Shown here piece by piece: positions 34,367 to 43,555 of a stretch of 64,000 bases of DNA. Both the position numbers and the translations under genes were made by a program. The notes under the pieces are model-generated. The model was given only the letters and a program-made list of their open reading frames with translations. It was not told the origin of the DNA and made no database searches. The DNA comes from Candidatus Bathyarchaeota archaeon (GTDB taxonomy: Archaea > Thermoproteota > Bathyarchaeia > Bathyarchaeales > UBA233): the NCBI GenBank assembly GCA_025057795.1, contig JANXEP010000056.1:4159-68158 (forward strand), read 5' to 3'. Positions within the stretch are counted from its first letter, which is position 1. Every line of letters begins with the position of its first letter.

Positions 34367-35325
34367 AGACCAAAGGATTCTTTCAAGGCGTTTACGTTGA
34401 TTTCTCCAGCTTTAACCCCAATGCCCGTTTTCACGTTATTAACCATTACAACTGCTGGAGCAAATATGTTCGGGTCTATCTTGTAGAAATCGTATCCCAC
34501 AGCCTTGAAGATTTCAGCGAAGGGTCTCCCATAGTCTTTTGAGGCTTTTGAAGGCGCTTTCTCCACGATTTCGGCCAGCTTCTCGTCATTTTCAAACTCA
34601 ACAGTGTAGTAGCTTACCCCCCCATAGAGGATAGCGTCATTGGTTCGCCCCATAGCCTTAACAAACTTCGGATGAACAGGCGGTATGGGAGCACATCCCC
34701 AACCATGCAAAACCAGTTTGGGGTCAAGGCCCAACTTTTCCAGCTTGTGGAGGCCAGTTTCAACAATTCTCCCCGCAACCTGCGTTACTCCGGCAAGGCT
34801 GGCAGTGGGGGTTAATACAACCGCCAAGTTTTCACATGAGACACGGCAATTTTCAGCTACGCGCCTCACCAGCTTGTCAGGAGGTTGCTTATCAGTTTCT
34901 AGGACGACAACCGCCCTGTCAAACTCGTCCCTGTAGCCTATCTTCTCGTACAATTCCTTCGGTTTTAAGGCTAGGGCTCTTGCTGGTCCAGAGCCTATAG
35001 CTGAGTAATCACCCTCCTTTATGTTCCAGCCTGCGAACTGGGCGCCTAAGGTGGCTATAGCTGGATAATCCGTGTAAACCGTTATGGATGGGAGCTCCAG
35101 TTCGCCGTATTTTCCGCTTATTATTTCAGCTTTTCCCAAGCCTCCCATGCAAATCTCGGTGATTATCCTTCCGGCTTCAAAGCCTCCTTTGGCTTTTATC
35201 CCCGCATCGACAACTGTGGCGCCGCATTCCGCCTTTTCAACTTTCACGCCGTAAAATTCCGCGTGTTCACAGAGTTCTTCTAGAAGCCTCCAAGCCAGCT
35301 TGTTAACGCTTAAAATGTTTTTCAA
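34363..35325 (-). CDS. mch: Methenyltetrahydromethanopterin cyclohydrolase
   Basis: Mch converts formyl-H4MPT to methenyl-H4MPT in the archaeal C1 pathway. The protein (about 320 residues) has the family's start LSVNKLAWRLLEEL and the segments KAKGGFEAGRIITEICMGG, VLTPTASLAGVTQVAGRIVET and WGCAPIPPVHPKFVKAMGRTND. A TTG at 35325 behind aggagggg is preferred to the ATG at 35358, which lies inside fwdC. It is the last gene of the fwdD-B-A-C-mch operon, giving the first and third steps of CO2 reduction together; the formyltransferase Ftr is not in the window. Confidence 0.95.
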   Translation of the reverse strand: MKNILSVNKLAWRLLEELCEHAEFYGVKVEKAECGATVVDAGIKAKGGFEAGRIITEICMGGLGKAEIISGKYGELELPSITVYTDYPAIATLGAQFAGWNIKEGDYSAIGSGPARALALKPKELYEKIGYRDEFDRAVVVLETDKQPPDKLVRRVAENCRVSCENLAVVLTPTASLAGVTQVAGRIVETGLHKLEKLGLDPKLVLHGWGCAPIPPVHPKFVKAMGRTNDAILYGGVSYYTVEFENDEKLAEIVEKAPSKASKDYGRPFAEIFKAVGYDFYKIDPNIFAPAVVMVNNVKTGIGVKAGEINVNALKESFGL

Positions 35326-35341
35326 AAAGCCGCCCCTCCTC

Positions 35342-36166
35342 TTAAATGAGTTTTTCATAGTGGCTTAGTTGGGGGTTATTCGCCTTCGAAACGTAAAGTT
35401 TTCCTGTTCCGTCTTCTGTTAAGTCTCCGAGGAAAAGGTAGAAGGGCGCCTCGACAACCTCGCCCTCTTCGATTTTAAACCTCTTTCTGATGCCTTCAAA
35501 GGTGAAGCTTGGCAGGACGGATTCCATGAAACCGCCTATGGCGATTGTGCCGTCTTTCATGCATGCTCCAGCCCTTCCATCACAGTTCTTCTGAACGTAT
35601 ATTAGTCCATCGTGCATTCTGAAACCCACAAACTGTCCTGCGTTTCCATAAATCTTGATCAAGCCTCTCCTCATGTAGGCGCCTGCTTCGCTTCCAACAT
35701 TTCCATGAACTGTTATTTTTCCGCCCTTCATGCCTTCGGGGATTCCCCTGTACGGGGCCCCTAAATAGTCGCCGGCGTTTCCGTGGATTTCGATGGTTCC
35801 GCCCGTCATCATTGATCCAGCCCATCCGCCCGCGTTTCCGTAAACTGTTATTTTTCCGCCCTTCATTTCTTCGCCTAGGTGCATGCCCACATTTCCCTTG
35901 ACTATTATTTCGCCGCTTGCCATGCCAGCGCCTATCCTTCTAACTTTGTCGACGTCGCCGTGCACCGTTATCACGTTTTCCATTGAGCCGCCTTCTGTTT
36001 TGGTTTCCTCAACCTTGAAGAGTTCCCTGAGTTTTCGTTTTTTGTTTCCTTCCCAGATTTCAAGCTGCTCTATTTCCTTGAAGGTTTTTCCTTGGAAAAC
36101 GTCTGGGTTAATGCATTCGGCTACCACTGGAAGTTTAAAACTTTTTTTGGGATACAGGCTTATCAT
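35342..36166 (-). CDS. fwdC: Formylmethanofuran dehydrogenase subunit C
   Basis: A 274-residue protein built from repeated G-x2-G-x3-GG units forming a beta-helix like that of glutamate synthase (MKGGKITVYGNAGGWAGSMM, AGAYMRRGLIKIYGNAGQF). In the Fwd/Fmd complex subunit C scaffolds FwdA and FwdB. Its ATG overlaps the fwdA stop by one base. Length matches methanogen FwdC (about 270). Confidence 0.95.
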   Translation of the reverse strand: MISLYPKKSFKLPVVAECINPDVFQGKTFKEIEQLEIWEGNKKRKLRELFKVEETKTEGGSMENVITVHGDVDKVRRIGAGMASGEIIVKGNVGMHLGEEMKGGKITVYGNAGGWAGSMMTGGTIEIHGNAGDYLGAPYRGIPEGMKGGKITVHGNVGSEAGAYMRRGLIKIYGNAGQFVGFRMHDGLIYVQKNCDGRAGACMKDGTIAIGGFMESVLPSFTFEGIRKRFKIEEGEVVEAPFYLFLGDLTEDGTGKLYVSKANNPQLSHYEKLI

Positions 36167-37863
36167 TACACATCAGCCTTCACGGTTATGGGGCGGGAAA
36201 CTGCAAGGTATCTTTCTGAAACGGGATAATTCTCATACTCCACGGTCCAGTATTCCCTGAACCGCCTCTGCAACTCGGCGTTTATCTCCATTTCACATGG
36301 TTCGCATAATTTCACGTCCAGCCACATGGTGGCTCCATCCACATGCCTTAAAACTTCACCGTTTCTGGCAACGATTTCCCCGCCCTTAATTGTGTAAGCA
36401 GCATTCTGGAACGCCTTGGTTATAGCCTCATAATCCCCTTCAACGTTTAGGTTTTCAGGGTTCAGATTGTAGATGGCTATGTCCGCATCTGCACCCACGC
36501 CCAAATGTCCTTTATCCTTAAGTCCTAATGCCCTGGCTTGGCCAGCTCTGGTCAATATTGCTATTTCATGCAAGTCTAGCTCGCGGTCTATTGACGGGAG
36601 GAGACTTCTGCTCCTCGCCTTAGGATTAATCCTCTTGAGAACAGCCTCTCTGGCTTTTTTGCTCATGAGCCAAGTTATAACTTGCGGGTAAGCGGTGAAG
36701 GGTCCGCCGTTGGGATGGTCCGTGGTCATAAAAATTTTCCACGGATCCTTAATTAGTAAGGCCAGTTCAAGTCCTATGGACCATTGGATTGCGTTGACGT
36801 AGCTTTGGGGGCGATATTGGAAGGGTACTACGCCGGCGCTTGTTTCTGTTTCCACGTCATGGTTCACCCATTTGTTTCCGCTTAAAGTGTAGAGCGTGTA
36901 TTGGAAGGGGCCGTCAGCCGTCATGGTTGTAGTGTCTGTAAATATCACCTGCCCCATGTCCAATGTCACGTGGGAGCGGCTGTTAACGTAGTTTGCTATT
37001 TCTTCGGCTCCAGACTGAAGAGTTCTCCAGTCGTCGCCCTTGAAAGCGCAGAATTGACAGTGGGTTATATGTATTACTGGCCTGTTGTCTTCGGCTAGAT
37101 CCTCAACACATTTCATTGTTTCCAGCGCTGTGACATAGTTTCCCGGCACTCCAAGATTATTTGTGTGGACGTGGATTGTGTGGGGCAAGTGTAAAAGCTT
37201 GTTAACTTTGCATAGGCCGCGGATAATCTCGCGGGGGGTTATCCCGAAGTTAGGGACGGGGTCGTCTATGCTTTTTACGTTGCGACCATAGCCCCATGCT
37301 TCAAGTCCGCCTGGATTTACAATTTTTATGGCGTAGCCTTTTGTGGCTGTTATCATCCAAGCCACGTGTCTGGCGCATTCCTCGACTTTTGCATTACTTA
37401 AATATTCAAGCACAAACCACCAATCGCCCAGGAGGGGGTAGCTGGCCTTATCAATTATGGGCGTGTCGCTTAACTCCTCGTGGGTGTGTTTTGCCTCTAG
37501 TGGGGGCATAGCCGGATCCATAACCGTCGTCCAGCCCATCCTCGCGTAGCGGTAGCCCGTCGTAAACGTGGATGGAATGGAATAGCCCACGCCAGACCTT
37601 GTTATGGGAGTTTTCCTTTCAAAGTCTTTGAAGTGATCTTCAGGCCTAAGCAGCCTTCCAGAGTTGACTTTCCCCCCAGCGATGTGGCTGTGGATGTCAA
37701 CTCCGCCAGGCATGACAACCATTCCGGAAGCATCAATTATCTTGGCTCTGCGCCCCTCGATTTTTTCAACAATTTTTCCATCTTTAACCAATATGTCCAT
37801 TTTTTCGCCATTAACCCCGTTTACGGGGTCGTAGACGAAGCCATTCTTTATTAGAAGCTCCAT
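36166..37863 (-). CDS. fwdA: Formylmethanofuran dehydrogenase subunit A
   Basis: FwdA condenses formate, made by FwdB, with methanofuran. The 565-residue protein is an amidohydrolase with a binuclear metal site: GVDIHSHIAGGK (H58, H60), the KGYAIKIVNPGG segment that contains the probable carbamylated lysine, and HVHTNNLG and HITHCQFC for later histidines. The ATG at 37863 follows the fwdB stop by one base and has a ggagg-type Shine-Dalgarno, so it is preferred over the longer frame to 37905. The gene lies in the middle of the fwd operon. Confidence 0.96.
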   Translation of the reverse strand: MELLIKNGFVYDPVNGVNGEKMDILVKDGKIVEKIEGRRAKIIDASGMVVMPGGVDIHSHIAGGKVNSGRLLRPEDHFKDFERKTPITRSGVGYSIPSTFTTGYRYARMGWTTVMDPAMPPLEAKHTHEELSDTPIIDKASYPLLGDWWFVLEYLSNAKVEECARHVAWMITATKGYAIKIVNPGGLEAWGYGRNVKSIDDPVPNFGITPREIIRGLCKVNKLLHLPHTIHVHTNNLGVPGNYVTALETMKCVEDLAEDNRPVIHITHCQFCAFKGDDWRTLQSGAEEIANYVNSRSHVTLDMGQVIFTDTTTMTADGPFQYTLYTLSGNKWVNHDVETETSAGVVPFQYRPQSYVNAIQWSIGLELALLIKDPWKIFMTTDHPNGGPFTAYPQVITWLMSKKAREAVLKRINPKARSRSLLPSIDRELDLHEIAILTRAGQARALGLKDKGHLGVGADADIAIYNLNPENLNVEGDYEAITKAFQNAAYTIKGGEIVARNGEVLRHVDGATMWLDVKLCEPCEMEINAELQRRFREYWTVEYENYPVSERYLAVSRPITVKADV

Positions 37864-37864
37864 T

Positions 37865-39316
37865 TCAAGCCTCCTCCTTCGCCTTTTTAATCTTCTTAAC
37901 CTCATGCAGAATTCTCTTCAAAATCTCCTCGTCTGGAAGCAATCCCTTGGGTGGGTTAACAACCTTTTTCAGTGGGATGGGCACATGGTCCATGCGGTAG
38001 GCTGTTCCCTCAGCTTCGATGCCTACAAAGGCTGATGGGATAACGACGTCTGCCAGCTGGGCGGTTGCGTTCATATGAGGGTCGATAACTATTAACGGAT
38101 TCTTAACTAGGTGTTCCGCCGCCTCCTTGGGAAAGCTTGAGACGGGGTCTGAAGCCACTATGAGGGCTGCGTCTGACTCCTTTCGCAGGAGAACATCCAC
38201 GACAGAGGTCTCCCCTGGATTGTATCTTGGATAGCCCATGGAGAAGTCGACGGCGTAGGGATAACCTGTCTGCCACGTGAAAACCATGTTTGAGCCCGTA
38301 ACGTTGAAGTGTCCCCTCATGGGCATGATCACAAACTTCGTTCGCATGTTAAGGTCGCGCACCAGGGAGAGGGCAACGTCGATATTCCTAAACTTGCCGC
38401 TGCTCATGGTTAGCCCAAGCCCAAAGAACAATGCGCCGAAATCACAGTTGATCATGGCGTCAGCAACCTCCTCCAAATACTCCACTGGGACGCCTGCAAC
38501 CTTGTCGGTTTCAATCTCTTGGTCTCGAACCAAAGCCCTGAGAGCTTGGAGGAGCTCATAATCCCTGCCGGGTTCAACTTGGACGAAGTAGTCGGCGACA
38601 TCCGCGGATCTTGTGCGTATAACATCCACAACTATAAGTTTTCTGCCCTCCTTGAGGATTGATGGGTAAGGCTTCTTTTCAAAATGGGATGGGAAAGACT
38701 GTCTCTTTCCAAGAACTGCCCTTTTTATGGCGCTTCTAAACTTTTTAAGGGCTATCAAAGCTCTTGTTTTTGAAATATAGCTTCTCCATGCGCTTTTTTC
38801 AAATCTTCCCTCTGAGAAGGCCGTGTATCTTTCCATGTGTCTTGGGTGGGCGCTCCACGGGTTGCAACCCCAATAGATTATGAGGTCTGCCCTATGCCTG
38901 ATTTGTCCAAGGGTGCATGATGAAATGCCCAAATTTTGAACACTTAATATTGATGGCCCGTGGCAGACGACTGAAGTATTGTCGATGACGCCTCCAACCT
39001 CCTCTGCCAGTTCAATGCCTACGCTTATGGCTTCGCAGCTTGTGTTGCTCCAGCCATACAATACGGGATAGTTTGCTTCAGCCAATATTTCGGCAGCTCT
39101 GTGTATGGCTTCTTCAAGGGGGACTTTAACAAGTTCCCCATTCTTCCTTATCCTAGGCTTTAAAATTCTGTGTTTGCCGCAGTAGCCTAAAAACTTGGCT
39201 TCACACATGGCGCAACCGTTCTTAACCTTAACTATTCTTCCGTTTTCCACTGTTAACTCTATGTCGTCGCAGAGGCAACCGCAAACGGGACATGTTACGG
39301 CTTTGACGACGGGCAT
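37865..39316 (-). CDS. fwdB: Formylmethanofuran dehydrogenase subunit B (Mo/W catalytic subunit)
   Basis: The formate-dehydrogenase-like subunit that reduces CO2 to formate on a tungsten or molybdenum pyranopterin. Residues 1-45 carry the [4Fe-4S] cysteines (CPVCGCLC, then CAMC). The metal ligand is Cys118 (VVCHGPS), the position known as Cys or Sec in methanogens; here it is Cys. LGISSCTLGQIRHRADLIIY and WGCNPWSAHPRHMERY follow. The length (483) is slightly above methanogen FwdB because of an insert near 165-225. Maturation presumably needs FdhD and MobB found nearby. Confidence 0.96.
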   Translation of the reverse strand: MPVVKAVTCPVCGCLCDDIELTVENGRIVKVKNGCAMCEAKFLGYCGKHRILKPRIRKNGELVKVPLEEAIHRAAEILAEANYPVLYGWSNTSCEAISVGIELAEEVGGVIDNTSVVCHGPSILSVQNLGISSCTLGQIRHRADLIIYWGCNPWSAHPRHMERYTAFSEGRFEKSAWRSYISKTRALIALKKFRSAIKRAVLGKRQSFPSHFEKKPYPSILKEGRKLIVVDVIRTRSADVADYFVQVEPGRDYELLQALRALVRDQEIETDKVAGVPVEYLEEVADAMINCDFGALFFGLGLTMSSGKFRNIDVALSLVRDLNMRTKFVIMPMRGHFNVTGSNMVFTWQTGYPYAVDFSMGYPRYNPGETSVVDVLLRKESDAALIVASDPVSSFPKEAAEHLVKNPLIVIDPHMNATAQLADVVIPSAFVGIEAEGTAYRMDHVPIPLKKVVNPPKGLLPDEEILKRILHEVKKIKKAKEEA

Positions 39317-39317
39317 T

Positions 39318-39725
39318 TTAACCCTTCCTAAACTGTTTTTTGAGAAGTTTCTTTAAGCTTAAAACGGGCTTATCTGGGGAGGGTTCAACCTCGGCCGGTA
39401 TGCCTTTAAAAGAGGGCATCCCAATGCCATGGGTTTCCGGGTCCACCACAACGTTTGCCCATGGCCCGTAAGGAATGAAAATTATTCCGGGGTGTGGGTT
39501 TCTGATGGACTTTACCGCCCTCACAACCACGGAGCCAAATTTTGTGGAGACAGAGACGTTTTCGCCTTCCTTTATTCCAAGCTTCTTTAAATCTTCAGGG
39601 TCTATGTAGCAGACGGAAACGCTTTCAACATATTCCTTTGAGGATTTGCCGCGTTCTTTCCCAGCACCCTGTTCTATAGTTCGCCCAGTGATCAGAGTTA
39701 CCTTTAGTTTCGGCTTATCGCACAT
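39318..39725 (-). CDS. fwdD: Formylmethanofuran dehydrogenase subunit D
   Basis: A 135-residue protein with the molybdopterin-dinucleotide-binding barrel of FwdD (KVTLITGRTIEQG, CYIDPEDLKKLGIKEGENV, GIIFIPYGPWANVV). It covers the metal cofactor bound by FwdB. The ATG at 39725 has ggag about 9 bases upstream; the frame extends to 39815, but that part resembles no FwdD sequence. The first gene of the operon; fwdB begins one base after its stop. Confidence 0.93.
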   Translation of the reverse strand: MCDKPKLKVTLITGRTIEQGAGKERGKSSKEYVESVSVCYIDPEDLKKLGIKEGENVSVSTKFGSVVVRAVKSIRNPHPGIIFIPYGPWANVVVDPETHGIGMPSFKGIPAEVEPSPDKPVLSLKKLLKKQFRKG

Positions 39726-39918
39726 GGCTAGCTCTCCAGCTTGCTTCGGGTTAGACCACAACAATAGCCTTAAGATTATAGATAACTTCCATTTCATGTT
39801 TATTTGTCTTTCCAAATTCGCGTCTAAAAATTATTGGAATCATGTGGCTAAACGCTGGAGCGAATCTTTTAACTGTTGGGAAACTAATGGATGGGGGCCC
39901 CTCTAGGGTTTCCGGGTT

Positions 39919-40875
39919 TTACGGCTTGTATCCTGTTAGGAGGTTTAGGGCTAGGGCGGCTGCAATTATGTCTGCTGTTGTTCCGGGGTTTAGGATGTTG
40001 CTTTGCCTTCTCAATGCATAGTCCAATTCGCTTAGCCTCTTTTTGCCTTTAGCTGTTTTTAGGCCTCCATGTTTCAGGGTTTCCGCAGCCATGGCTGAAA
40101 CCCATCTTGCCCTCTCAATTCCCGCTTTTCTAGCGATAAACGTGTCCGGATAGGCAGACAAAACTTCTAAGAAGGTGTGGATTACGGCCACGTTTAGGTC
40201 TTTGCTCTCTTTTATTTGGCTTGCGAGCTTGGGGTAGGCGAAATCAAAGGTTATGGCGTAGTTGTTAACCCATTCTGAGCAGACCATGTCGTAGCCTGAA
40301 GCTATTTTGAAAACTTGGTATAGGGAAATTTTCTCATTACGTATGCGCTTTACAGAGCCTGGATCGTTAACGTCTAGGTCTGGAGCCTTTCCAAGCCCGC
40401 TGGGCTTCGCTATGGCTATGGCTTCGTAAACGGCTACGGCGTCTTCGGGAGTTGTGGATTCTACAACCCGCCTTAAATTTCGCCTCAATTCTGGAATTTC
40501 AAAGACGCCGCCCTCCGATGTTGGAGTCATTCCTGCAGCTGAGGCCATGGGCACGAGGAGAATTATTGTTCCGAGCAGTGTGTTGCCGCCCCTTTGCCAA
40601 GCGTTGATGTCTGCAATGCAGTTTCTTATGATGGGTCCGACGCCCACATCGCTTAGGCTTAGCTTGCCTTTTGAGGCGGCTATCCCCCGTTCAGCTGCCA
40701 TCCTGAAGTGGGGGGCTGCGGCGACAGCTGAAGCCAAAAAATGTGCGTGGTTTGTGCCTTCAAAGCCTACAACGAGGTTTACATTTCCAGGTTTGTCTGC
40801 GCTTACCTCTAGGAGGATGGCTAGCTCTAGACACTGGGCAATATGTGTGGCTTTGTCGGTGAAAGGCGGAACCAA
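39919..40875 (-). CDS. CitG-like triphosphoribosyl-dephospho-CoA synthase family protein
   Basis: A 318-residue all-helical protein of the CitG/MdcB family (COG1767). Landmarks are LEVSADKPGNVNLV near residue 23, TPEDAVAVYEAIAIAKPSGLG, and the C-terminal LNPGTTADIIAAALAL. In bacteria the family makes the prosthetic group of citrate lyase; archaeal members are widespread and their substrate is unsettled. Location next to the fwd operon, same direction with about 190 bases between, hints at a cofactor role linked to C1 metabolism, which is inference. Confidence 0.8.
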   Translation of the reverse strand: MVPPFTDKATHIAQCLELAILLEVSADKPGNVNLVVGFEGTNHAHFLASAVAAAPHFRMAAERGIAASKGKLSLSDVGVGPIIRNCIADINAWQRGGNTLLGTIILLVPMASAAGMTPTSEGGVFEIPELRRNLRRVVESTTPEDAVAVYEAIAIAKPSGLGKAPDLDVNDPGSVKRIRNEKISLYQVFKIASGYDMVCSEWVNNYAITFDFAYPKLASQIKESKDLNVAVIHTFLEVLSAYPDTFIARKAGIERARWVSAMAAETLKHGGLKTAKGKKRLSELDYALRRQSNILNPGTTADIIAAALALNLLTGYKP

Positions 40876-40981
40876 ACCCTACACCGTTCCTTGTGGTAAT
40901 TGTTTTTGTGTAGAAAGCTTTATTAATATTGTGTAAAAAATTACATTGCAATTTAAAAATTTACATAGAATAGGTGATAAA

Positions 40982-41926
40982 ATGAAAATATCCGCTCGGG
41001 AGGTTGCCTTAACAGCAACGTTTGCAGCCCTTTCCTGGATCGTGTCCAAGTTTATACCAGGCATTCCCATAATTGGGGCTGAGGGTTCAAAGATAAGCTG
41101 GGACGTCTCGCTGGCCCCCATATACGGCGTAATTATTGGTCCCTATCTTGGGTTTTTGGCGGCTTTGATTGGCGGTTTGGTGGCTGCTGGAAGCCTCTTC
41201 ACGGTTTTAACGTCCTTCTGCACCGGAGTTTCAGCGTTTGTGGCTGGGATGCTGACAGACAAAGAGAGGAAGTCTTACGGGTGGGCTTTATCCGCCGCCG
41301 TTATAGCCTTGCTTCTGGCCGGATGGTACTCCACCGAGGTGGGGCGGACGGCGCCCTTCTACCCGGTTCTCCACATTGCCGGGCTGTTAATAGCGCTTTT
41401 TGCAAGGGGCTGGATTTCCGAGAGGTTGGCGGAGGGGAAACCTGAAGGGAAAAATGCCATTCCAAGGGAGTTCAACGTGCGTCCCCTAGCCTTGGGCATA
41501 GTGCTGGTGTTTGCCGGATCCGTTGTGTACACGCGGCACGCAGCCTTCTTAAAGTTTATGGGCGCAACGGAGTTCGCCAGCGGAACCCTATCGTTCACGG
41601 CCTACGCGCTGTTGATTGTGGGAATCCTCTCAGCCGTTTACAGTTTCTTCAACTGGATTAAACCCGGATTTGTAACTGCTGTAGCCCTGGCATGCTATTG
41701 CGGCATAATTGCGGATCACATGCTTGGAAACCTGATATTTCTGGGCATGATTGACGCGGTGGCACCTGCGTTGAAAGAAGCTCCAAGCGAAGTCATAGCG
41801 GGCATCTTTATGGGGGTCCTTCCAATATCCGTTGTGGAGAGAGTCCTGTTCACAGCCATAGCCACCGTGATTGCGGTTGCGCTTCTGCCAACCCTGCGTA
41901 AAGTGGGAATTATATACCGAAAATAG
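40982..41926 (+). CDS. ECF-type S-component-like membrane protein
   Basis: A membrane protein of about 314 residues and eight or nine hydrophobic segments. The N-terminal half (ALTATFAALSWIVSKFIPG, SWDVSLAPIYGVIIGPYLGFLAALIGG) resembles ECF transporter S components such as those for vitamins; the C-terminal half is an additional hydrophobic region. The ATG at 40982 follows a weak ggtgat. It is divergent from the citG-like gene; the 106-base region between them is AT-rich and would hold both promoters. Substrate unknown. Confidence 0.6.
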   Translation: MKISAREVALTATFAALSWIVSKFIPGIPIIGAEGSKISWDVSLAPIYGVIIGPYLGFLAALIGGLVAAGSLFTVLTSFCTGVSAFVAGMLTDKERKSYGWALSAAVIALLLAGWYSTEVGRTAPFYPVLHIAGLLIALFARGWISERLAEGKPEGKNAIPREFNVRPLALGIVLVFAGSVVYTRHAAFLKFMGATEFASGTLSFTAYALLIVGILSAVYSFFNWIKPGFVTAVALACYCGIIADHMLGNLIFLGMIDAVAPALKEAPSEVIAGIFMGVLPISVVERVLFTAIATVIAVALLPTLRKVGIIYRK

Positions 41927-42025
41927 AATAGCGATGCGCCTTCAACAAGGCAGGTTTTAGTCTTAACCTTATTTCTCAAATTTATTTATCAAGCATCTGT
42001 GGCAAGCTGTGAGTGTGCCCTTTGG

Positions 42026-42328
42026 TCATGCATGCTCCGCCTTAATCATCATAACCGATGCCGCTATCAACATGAGGCTGTAGATTATTAGGAGCAGTAG
42101 TGGCTTGTCTGATAGCGAAGATAGTTTGTTGAGCCATTCATTCATAACCTCAATGCCTTCGTAAGCCGTCATGTCCGAGCCGGCTACCCCCCATATGGCG
42201 TTACCTATCATGTCCCTTACAAGGGAAACCGTAACAGCCTTAAGTCCAAAAAGGTAGAGCGCCCCTAAAACGCCCAGAACACCCATTGTCAAAACCACAA
42301 AGCAAAATAACCTATACAATCTAGACAC
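42026..42328 (-). CDS. Small two-helix membrane protein
   Basis: A 100-residue protein with an N-terminal hydrophobic helix (FCFVVLTMGVLGVLGALYLF) and a C-terminal one (LLLLIIYSLMLIAASVMMI), separated by about 45 polar residues that would face outward or inward together. No family was recognised. It stands alone; the 42329-42534 gap upstream, shared with the divergent nucleotidyltransferase gene, shows AT-rich promoter-like sequence only. Confidence 0.5.
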   Translation of the reverse strand: MSRLYRLFCFVVLTMGVLGVLGALYLFGLKAVTVSLVRDMIGNAIWGVAGSDMTAYEGIEVMNEWLNKLSSLSDKPLLLLIIYSLMLIAASVMMIKAEHA

Positions 42329-42534
42329 TTCAAAACACCTGAAGTTTGTTTTTTATTTTGGAATATAAATCTTATCCCAACTCCAATATTCTGACGGTGG
42401 GCTGTTTTGTTGATAGTTATTGCGGCGCGACATTTGGAGGCTTCCCCTTTTTATAGAAGCTGAAAAGGGCTAGAGTCATCCGCTGAAAACCAATAGAGCA
42501 ATAAAGCACCAACAATAAAGCTTATGAAAAGGAC

Positions 42535-43548
42535 ATGCCGCCAGTTGAGGGTTACCTAGTAGAGTCTGTGGAAGGCGTAATCTTCGACGTGAAGGGGCTA
42601 GTGCATCCGCCGGACAAGGTCATAGCTTTCCCCCGTTTTATCCCCTATCTCGAAGGCCCCCGCAGACGGGGAAAGCAGGCCTACATGAAAATTTACAGCC
42701 TAAAAGAACGCTTTGAGTTTCTTGAGAGGGTTCTTCCGGCTTATGTTTTTTATGACGAGGTTTTTGACGAGAAACTCTGCGAGGTTCCCATGGAAAAGGT
42801 GAAGAGGGTTTACAGTCCCATAAAACGCCTACAAAGGCTTAGAAAGGGCGAAAACCTCGATGGTTTGGAGACTGCAGCCCTGCACTGCCTTAAAATTTTG
42901 AAGGAGGAGGCCCGTGTCCCTTGGAGCTGTTTGGGGGTTTCCGGCTCCCTCCTAGTCGGATTGCACAGTGCAGAGTCGGACATAGACCCCATTGTTTACG
43001 GCGTGGAAAACTGCCATAAAGTGCATGAAGCTTTGCAGAGGCTGATGGCGGAGGGCAGCACACCTTTTAGGCGTTACACCATTGACGAGCTGAAGGCGCT
43101 TTTCGCCTTCCGTTCGAAGGACACAGCCATGAGCTTCGAAGACTTTGTTAAAGTCGAATCCAGAAAGGTTTTTCAGGGAAAATTCTCGGACATGGACTTC
43201 TTCATCCGCTTCGTGAAAGCCCCAAGCGAGGCCGGTGAGAGGTACGGCGAAATCCAGTACCGGAATGTTGGATACGCGAGGATTGAGGCGGTTGTTGTTG
43301 ACGACTCAGAGGCCATATTCACGCCATGCAAATACAAAATCGAAGACACCAAAGTGTTTGATGGGCCGAGGCTTAAGCCAATAGGGGAAATCACCTCATT
43401 CCGAGGAAGGTTCTGCGAGCAAGCCGAAAAAGGAGAAAGAATTGTCGCCCAAGGAAAAGTTGAACATGTAAAAGACAACAGGAACCGTGAAGAATATTAC
43501 AGACTATTAATTGGAAACAAACCAGAAGATTATATGATTCTGAAATAG
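42535..43548 (+). CDS. Predicted nucleotidyltransferase, paralogue 1
   Basis: A 337-residue member of a family with three copies in this window. N-terminal strand motif VIFDVKGLVHPPDKVIAF, a polymerase-beta-type nucleotidyltransferase core with GVSGSLLVGLHSAESDIDPI (GS...D-x-D) near 140-160, then DDSEAIFTPCKYKIED and a beta-rich C-terminal part (GERIVAQGKVEHVK) that looks like an OB-fold. It would transfer a nucleotide to an unknown acceptor; an RNA or protein substrate is possible. It is convergent with paralogue 2. Confidence 0.75.
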   Translation: MPPVEGYLVESVEGVIFDVKGLVHPPDKVIAFPRFIPYLEGPRRRGKQAYMKIYSLKERFEFLERVLPAYVFYDEVFDEKLCEVPMEKVKRVYSPIKRLQRLRKGENLDGLETAALHCLKILKEEARVPWSCLGVSGSLLVGLHSAESDIDPIVYGVENCHKVHEALQRLMAEGSTPFRRYTIDELKALFAFRSKDTAMSFEDFVKVESRKVFQGKFSDMDFFIRFVKAPSEAGERYGEIQYRNVGYARIEAVVVDDSEAIFTPCKYKIEDTKVFDGPRLKPIGEITSFRGRFCEQAEKGERIVAQGKVEHVKDNRNREEYYRLLIGNKPEDYMILK

Positions 43549-43555
43549 TTGCCTG

